Shown: positions 42,201-51,200 of the stretch, piece after piece
How positions within the stretch are numbered: the stretch's first letter is position 1
Layout of the letters: every line of letters starts with the position of its first letter
Source: Sitta carolinensis
Lineage: Eukaryota; Chordata; Aves; Passeriformes; Sittidae
NCBI GenBank assembly: GCA_032173965.1
Contig: JAVUNC010000004.1
Coordinates: 59,085,501 to 59,149,500, forward strand
Length of the DNA stretch: 64,000 bases
Direction of reading: 5' to 3'
The notes under the pieces: generated by a model
What the model was told of the DNA's origin: nothing
What the model saw: only the letters and a program-made list of their open reading frames with translations
The model's database searches: none
Program-made: the position numbers and the translations under genes

Positions 42201-45200
42201 AAGACACACCATAATGATGGTTTCTTAAGAAAGTATTCAAAAATCAAGTGGATTTCAGCCTCTGCAGAGTGCTGCTGTGCACTGCTGTCATATCTACAAA
42301 GAATTTGCATGCTAAAAAAAAAGGAAGGTAGTAAGGAGAAAAATAACTTCCTCAATGCAGTTGCTTAAATCAAAGGGAATACATTTTGAGATTTTCATTT
42401 TGTTTTGATAGGTTATAAACTGTTTCTGATACGGTTTTGCATTTATCTTATGTCTTAGAACTATATTGTTTATCTGAGAAGATAAGCTGCTCACAACTCA
42501 TTTTTGTAAAGGAAAGAGTGTTCTGTTCTCTTCACATTAATATTTTATATCATTCCAAGGTGACTTTAAACTGGGGACTATACTATAGTTTAGATGCACC
42601 CCTTTTTTCCCTTCTTCTCTGGTTTTTCACATGAAAAGAGACAAATCAGTTTTATGGTGTAGATTTCTCCCAGAAGTCCACAAGGCAGGGAGCAATAATC
42701 AGAATGGTTGGGAGCTGAGAGACAGAGATGTTAAGTAACCTAATGAACAGCAGCAACATATGAGGTCCAGTGAAGTTTAAAGAGGATCTTGAGGAGACTA
42801 AGTGAAGTGTTGAAACTTTGGGGGGAGGTAAGTGATTAAATAAATAAGTAATTCACCTGACAAGTGTTCTACTTCATAAATTTTGTTCAGTGACAACCAT
42901 TATTATTACTTGCTGAGATCTGAAGAATTGTTTCATTGTGTTTAACACCATGAGGCATGAAAGAGATATCTACAAGCATGTAAGGAACAAGTTTTGTCCA
43001 AGAGAAATCTTACTACTGGTCATTCTCAGCACTGCAGAGTACTGATGTCAATTGAAAATATCAGTTGACAGAAAGCACGGCTCTGGTTTCCATTTAGGTG
43101 CACCAAGGATTGATACAGAAAGATCTGATGTATCAAGATAATGATGAAGAAAGAATTCTTAGTTAAGGATAGGGCAGACAAAGAAATCCAAGCTTCACAT
43201 AGAGATTGAGCAGTATTTGGGAGACAGAGGAATTGGGACCATGTACATATGGGAGAAGGAAGTCTTAGCTTATGTCAATGAGTTTGTTTGGCGAGGAGGA
43301 TGGGTGGACATTTGGAAGGCAAGGATCTGGGCTTGTGGTAGAATTCACAAGAATCAGAAGTATCATGGAGTCTTCAGCCTGAATGGCCTCAAATAAGTTG
43401 ATCTTTCCAGGTTGTTGCCCATGGTAAATTAGTAGTATTGTTGCCTGCTATTTTCCAGTGAAAATGCATTGCATTTTTTATTAATACACTTTTAGCCACT
43501 TAGAACTTAATCTTGCTTTGTTAAAATTGACTTGAATCCTAAAGTCATGGGTTTTTTAATGGAAAGTAGAAGAGAAATGTTTTGGTTTCTTTTTCAGAAG
43601 TAATTTATAATTCAGTTTACCTCAGCTGATAATCTACAGAATTTTACAGTTTTATTTCTGTGAAAACAACAATTTTGTTTAAAAGAAAATGGAACAAGAA
43701 GAATGAACACTTGTGGTGAATGTTTGGAGTTGTTTAAACCTTTATCATTTTTGTTAATGTACTTAATCTCTATATAGTAAGTAATAGATTTACTATTATT
43801 GGATTTTTATCAGTGATTCCTGGGTAGTTTTAAAGCCTTTTACATTCATGCTATAGAGTATTTCATAAGCTAACATTCAGTATTTTGATTGATGTGAATG
43901 TGTCTCTTGACAGTTTGCAGTACTACTCTTTGGGTAGGTCAAGTAGACAAGAAGGCTACACAGCAAGATTTAACAAACTTGTTTGAAGAATTTGGACAAA
44001 TAGAGTCAATTAATGTAAGTAAGCGTGTTGCTATGCTTTTTCAGGAATTTTGGACTAGAAACTTAAGCATGCTTATGCCTCTGAATTCCTTATAGCTGCT
44101 TAAACTTTAGGAGATTTCTCTATCACAGTTAAAAATTGTGGCCATGATATTTGCCACCTGGATTTGATCTACTCTGTTTTGAAGCACTAGAGACAGTACA
44201 ATTCAAGGTAAAAAGGCTCTTCCTATGCTCTAGCACTTTAGGCTGCTTTTAAACTAGGGTTTAACCAAAAAGTTATGGTTGTTCTGGTTTAGTGATTTCT
44301 CATGGAGCCGGCATCATTTTTCCTTGGCCTAAGACACCCAGGGATGTGTATCCACATTGTTCTTGGTTACTTTCCAAACAGAGGATTCCTTAAGGAGAAT
44401 CCTTCTCGATAAAACATTTAGAAGAAAAGAAATTGTGCTGTAAACAAGCATTTTATTCTAAAATGTGACAGTTAAAAAGATGCTTATAATTGGGAGATGC
44501 AGTTCTCATTATATAGAGAATAAGGTGTTTAGAATAGTACCTCAGTTCCCTATAATTCAGCTTCAAAAGAAAGTGTTTTTCTCCTTAAACAGGGCATCTG
44601 CATGAGAGAAATCTGTGTTTTCCTCTTGCTTCAGCAGTTTTAAAATGCTTCTTGTGCAATTTCATTCATTTCAGATAACACTTTTACTGTTTTCCTGTCA
44701 TGTTAATACTTTCAAATATGTAACTAATAAGGAATACTTTTTGTGACTTCACAGAATGTTCTAAAAAGTTTCACAAGTGAAAAAAACAGACCTGTAGCCA
44801 GGCATTTAAACCTCATTTTGATTTGCAGGGACTATCAATTAAGGAAAGTAATGTAACAACCATACATGTCCCAGTGCCTGTTACATTTCAAAGCCAAACC
44901 ATATTGTATTGTATATAGTTCATCGTACGTATTCCACAAAGCTTAAGTATCTAAAATAACAATGTATATCTTAATGCAGTTCTTAAAAAATATGTTTACA
45001 GTCTGTCATCTTATGTGTTTGTTATGTTACTAAGTGCATTTAAAGTGTTAAAGCACACCAATATTTTTGACTAAAACAGATGTAAGCAATTGTCATACGT
45101 AGTATGTGAACTTGCAAAGACTACATGCTATGTCTTACAGTAAATGAAACGTTATACGTACATAAATACAATAAAACACTAGAAAAAAATCACATTCAAG

Positions 45201-48200
45201 AATGAGGAGTCTACCCTTCAATAATGCAATATACTTTTAGTCATTATTTTGCTCCTCTGTGAGAGGTTATTGCTCAGCTCACAGAGAATTTGGAGCTTAA
45301 GAAGTAGCAACCGCTGCTTTTCTGACGTTGTTGTAATGTAGCTCCTAGTTTTTCTTTGCTCCTTTTTCAGATCTTTCATGTCATTTGTAACACTCATTCT
45401 TCAGCTGCTGCTGCTTCTTGAAAATGTTGTAATTGAAATAGCCTGCCAGTATCACTCTTAGTTTTCTTGATGCCCAAACTTATTAATATGGCTGATTAAG
45501 GGAACAATTGTTTACACTGTAAGTCTTTCCTTCTGTAGTTTTAATATTCAATTAATACTAAAGTAATTTAGTATCTTTAATCTTTTTAGTATTCATTACA
45601 TAGTCTGAAGTATTGATTTTCCCACTTTTTAAGACCACTGCTATTTTTCCATAGATGATTCCTCCAAGAGGATGTGCTTATGTCTGTATGGTACATAGAC
45701 AAGATGCATATCGTGCACTTCAGAAGCTTAGTTCTGGGTCATATAAAATTGGATCTAAAATTATTAAGGTAAGGTAATTTTAATCTTAAGGCTGCTGTCT
45801 GTTTCAAACAGTACAATTCTACTACAATGTTTTTGTCTTTAGCAGCTGTTCATTCAAATGTACAATGTGGAGAAGAAGAATGAAGCAGTGAGGTGTAAAC
45901 TACTTTCTCTCTGTGTAAAATGCAGCTTTTAACAGGCAACATGAAAGATAGAAAATGAAATTATGATTTGATATTTAGGAAACACTTGGACAATAGTCTA
46001 TGTACATATAGCCTAAGTCCTGTACCTGAGAATTTGGGTCATTAAATACTAAATTTTATAGTAGTGTTAGAGTTAAGTGTTTTATTAAATGTTATGGGGG
46101 TTTCTTCTACCTGCTGGATACTTAAGGGTAAGTCCTTGAAATACTGTATTTTTATTTTCCCTATATATATGTTAGGATTAATGTAGAGCAAATTTAACCT
46201 TTCTGATGTAATTAATCATACATGTACCTGTTGTAGAGGCCAAGTAAGCTTCTTGCAGGTTCATCTAAAATTAACAAACATTGTTGAAACTTTTAATTAA
46301 TAGACACTGAGGACTGATGTGCAGTGACAGAAACTTGAAGGAAATAACCTGAAATATTCTGTTCCCAGGTTATATGATTTAACCAGATTGTCTGCATTTT
46401 CTTTTCAGATTGCTTGGGCTTTGAATAAAGGTGTGAAAACAGAATACAAGCAATTCTGGGATGTGGATCTGGGAGTTTCCTATATTCCATGGGAGAAAGT
46501 GAAATTGGATGATTTGGAGGGCTTTGCTGAAGGTGGCATGATTGACCAGGAAACTGTAAATACAGGTACAGGCATTAACAATTCTGATGGTTGGCCAATG
46601 TGTTTATTTTGGTAATTGCAAATTCTCAGAAAATTTATTGTTTAGGAATTACATACTCTTTTTTCATTTACGTAGATTTTTCTGGCTCTTTGTTTGTAAT
46701 ATAAATGGCACTGTAATAATGAAATCTAGATTGTATTTTTAGATTAATAACTAGTTTATTGTCATGACAGTGAAGAACTGGTGACAGAGCATAATTAGTT
46801 TAGGCCAGTTAATAAAGGTTAGCATATTTTAAGAGTTATGAACTTTTTGTGCACTGGCATGTGAAATATTAATTTGTGTAGAAATTGTTATCCGCTTGAT
46901 TAGGAAAGTCTTATATTCAGGTATAAGACTTTAGCAGAAATTAGAACTTGTCCAGATAGGCTTAGAAGAACTATATGGTATTTTTTCCATAAAGTCAGAG
47001 AGACAGGAAAACTAGTGTTAGACCTTATTCTGAAAGCCAGTTGAACAGGTTGCTAGGTTTATGAAAGATTTACTTGTACTGTAATTTCTTGAAACAGATC
47101 TATACCAAGATAAACAGTAGGTGAAGACTTTTACAGTAGTGATAGTGATTCTTCAAGTCAAAATACAATCTTGCTTTGAGAGAAAATTGAGTATAAATGA
47201 CAAAAATTAAAACATGTTAACATAATTGAAATACATTCACTATGTTACACTTAAAGTACAAAATTTTTTAAGAAATGGCAGATGGAAGAAATAAAGGTTG
47301 TGGTGAGGTTTGTTTAATGTCAGGATTCTTTCTCATTGTACAGTTGCCGAGTGATAACATACAGATATTATGTGTATGTGTATATAAAAACTACAGGAGT
47401 TTTTAGAAAACAGGAACATACTCTATATTGCAAATTGTTAACAGAATGATTGGTGAAGAAACTCGGCAAGTTTTGAAAGATCTGTTTGTGTACAGGCAAA
47501 ATTAAACAGCATCACAAGTAGATAGAGATATTTTCTGTTCTTTAAAATACACAATAATAAATAATTGCGCTTGTTCTTTTCATAATAAGTTTGAGGGCTA
47601 TTTTTAATGAACCTCTGTAGATACTAGCTTCAAATTTATTGCTGATGAAGGAAGAGGACTTTTTTAATATCTAAACAAAAAGAACATATTAATTATCTTT
47701 TTATAATAAAATATATTATTTTTAAAGAGTGGGAAACAGCCAGAAGCTCAGAAGCTGCTAAAGAAAATACTCAGACAACGCAGAGTGCTACAGTTGATAA
47801 GAGTACCGTTATTACAACACAGACAGAAGCTTACACACAACCAGTCACTATGCTGCAGGTTGGTATTGTCTGAGTTTACAAAAGCTCCACAAAAATGGTG
47901 GGCAGACTTCGTATTCAATGCAGGTAAACGTTAATGCTGAGTTTAAGGGATAAGTTGTTTTTGATTTAAGTCCTGCATCCCTTAGTGTTCATCTGTGAAA
48001 TATTTTAGTATAGAATAATTGCCATGGTTGAGCATAATATTTAGTTTCATGCAGTTGCTTAATACAAAAGTTTTTTTATACTTATATTATTAGTGTTTTG
48101 TCTTTCCAGATGTGTATAGACCTTTCCAGATGTTGAACTGGCCTAAAATTATATGAATGTTATTATATTTGCATTTGCTTGAATTGAATTTTGAGCTTTT

Positions 48201-51200
48201 TTCCTCTTTGCAAAAGCTCTCATTTTTCTTATCTCAGCTGTCTCCTGATGTATACTGTGATCAGTATATATTTAATTACATATATATATATATTTCATTT
48301 ATGCTGCTTCTAATTACATCATTGTAAATGTGATGCAGTGTAACAAAATGCATAGATGAAACTGAAATTCAAGAAATATTAAATACTTTTCAGGATTTCA
48401 TCGGGATTATTAACCTTATAATTACACACACACAACTTAATTTTCCAGTACTGTTCTAAAATACCTAAGTTTTTCTAGACACTAGAATCACTGTTTTCGA
48501 AGTGCCCCCAAATTGCTACACTAGCTACATTTTTCTTTCTTTTCTCTCTCTGCGTTTCTGCATTCATCCCTCTGCAATAGGTACATAATTGTTCTTGAAT
48601 AGACATAGTTTAACATAGTGTTAAACTGTATTTTTGGCTGTCTGAAAATAAAGATAACATAGGATTCTTCCAGTGTCCTTGTTTGCCTGTAGTGTACCAT
48701 TTCAGAATTGCAGTCTTACTCTTCAGTGTTTGAAATACATACAAAGACTGTGGTACATTTAGTGCTTGATGTGAATAGCGGTTAAATCAGTTTATCCCTT
48801 TTAATATCCTTGAATACGGTTAAGTATTGAAGCTGCTTTTTTTTCTTTCCATGAAAAAAAGATTCCAGTAGCTCCAGCTGTGCCTGCTGTTAGCTTGGTT
48901 CCACCTGCATTTCCTGTCACGATGTCTGTCCCTCCTCCTGGTTATAGCCCGATTCCTCCTCCACCCTTCTTGAGAGCAAGTTTCAACCCTTCACAGCCAC
49001 CTCCAGGTAATGAGCGTAAGCAGTTTGTGTGCCTCTGTGTACAGCAGAGTTTTCTGTCAGCTACTGGTTACTGTCTGAGCGAGTTGGCCTTTGACTCCTA
49101 AATTTCATACTAGATTAAAATTACTTATATCTAACTTGGCATTATTTTTACCAATGTATTCTGTTGAGAACATGAATCACAGCTTTGTACCTTTGTGAAA
49201 AATTAAAATTTAAAAGTACTTAAAATCAATCTCCTTGCCTTTGAAAAGTTTGAAACTCTAGACTTTCTTTTTGGGATGCTATGGACAGATATCATTTAAA
49301 GATGTGCCTGCAGGTCATCTGTAGTGAAGATGGGGTCTTTTGCTAGTGTACAGTGGCGCAGCATTTTCGGATAAATAACGTAGGCAATCTTTTACTGCAA
49401 AAGTTAACTTGCTTTTCGTGTAATCATTTATCATTTTTCTCCATATAGGTTATATGCCTCCGCCAGTTCCACCTGTTGTCCCACCGCCTGTTGTCCCACC
49501 GCCTGTTGTCCCACCAGTTGTTCCAACACGTAAGTTTGATTGCTCTAACAATTGTTTGTGTGTGATGAAAAGTTTACTTTCTTTATATACTCCTTGTTAT
49601 TTAATCAAAAATAAGTTAATCCTATGTAATGTGAAATAGCAATGCAGAAGTTGTTTAGCTGGTTTAAGCCAACATTGAGAAAAAGACAGAGCTTACAATG
49701 GAGACTGAAAAATTATGCCTAACAAGGAGTTACTGAAAAAAGTTATGGTAAATGGTTAGTTATTTGTATGCATAGTTCAATATTTTGACCTTTCTAACAC
49801 ATGTAGCTGTTACTGGAATTGTTTGGTCTTAGTCACTGAATAATATATAATAATTCATTTTAGTTTAGCATTCTAACTGTATTCATTTAACATTTAAAGA
49901 TATGTTAGAGTACTGATTGCTTAGGTTTGCCTGCAGCTCATAATCTCTAGAAAAAAACCCCTAAATATTGCATTGCCGATTGAGGATAAGAAGTTAATTA
50001 TCAAAAAATGCACCAGTGAGGGTAATTAAATTCACTTCTTTGGATTTACCAGCCTGACTTCTACCAAACTAAATTTGAAGGTTTCACTATGTGATTACTT
50101 CTGTTATTTCTCTACAGCATTAGTACAGCCTCCATTACCACTTGCACAAGAGACGATGAAGGATGTTCCTTTTACTGGCCTTGTTCTACCAGTTGGCACA
50201 GTTAGTAGCAATCTTGCTACACCAACATTATCTGCTGGAAGTGTTTTTAATCCCCTGCCAATCAACAAACCAGAATCAGATGACAAAGGATCACACCTTA
50301 CAGACCTTCAGATTTCTTCCAGTGAAAACAATAGATCTGGTAAGAAATGTTTTCATTATATGGTATGATCGTGTACAGGAAGCATCACACTCAGAGATTT
50401 TTGCAAATTGTAGTCTAATTGAGCTAGTAACTACAGAATAAGTTTTGGACTGGGTAGGTATCATTCTGAATTTAATTTGGGGAAGTGGTGAGAAGCATCT
50501 TTGTCATCATCTGATCATTGACTTCTAGCCGCTTATGCTCAAATATGTTTTTCTCATAGTCTCAAGAAGTAAAGCTGAGTCTGGGAACCCATTAGAAAAC
50601 TTCTTAAAAATGCAGTTTGATTACACAAGTTGCAATGGAAAGGAGCAGGAGAGGGTAGGATAGTATAACATCTATAGAATTTCATCAAAGATTTTAATAG
50701 TTTCAGTGCATAAATTGGGTGATGTTTAGTCAATTTTAAGCTTCTGTACAGTCTTTACTATGAAGAAAATGTATTTCTGTGACATAATGTCTATGTATCA
50801 CCAATGTGATTTAAATAATATATGTTAGTTATAGAAACTAGGACAGACCTTGTCAGCAGTATCATCACTGCATGCATTACCTGAACATGGATTAAACTGC
50901 ATTTTGTTTGAAATGCTGTGTGTTACACTGGTATTTTTTGTTAACTGTCCTTGTTGCTGCATTTCAGTGCAAAGTGATGTCTCAAGTAGCTCTGGACTTG
51001 TTGGAGGAGTGCAGCCACCCAGTGTCTCAAGCAATTCTGGGCTTACTGGAGAAGGGCCATCACCCACTGTCTCAAGTAGCTCTGGACTTGCAGGGGGAGT
51101 ACAGCCACCCAGTGTTTCAAGCAGCTCTGGACTTGTAGGAGGAGTGCAACCACCAACTGTTTCCAGCAATTCTGGTCTTGCAGGAGGAATGCAGATACCT

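Noticed and set aside
50825..51169. Minus-strand frame with a striking LLETLGGCTPP repeat
   Set aside because: It is the mirror of the 45-bp coding repeats of exon 20; the plus strand continues a spliced, family-supported frame.
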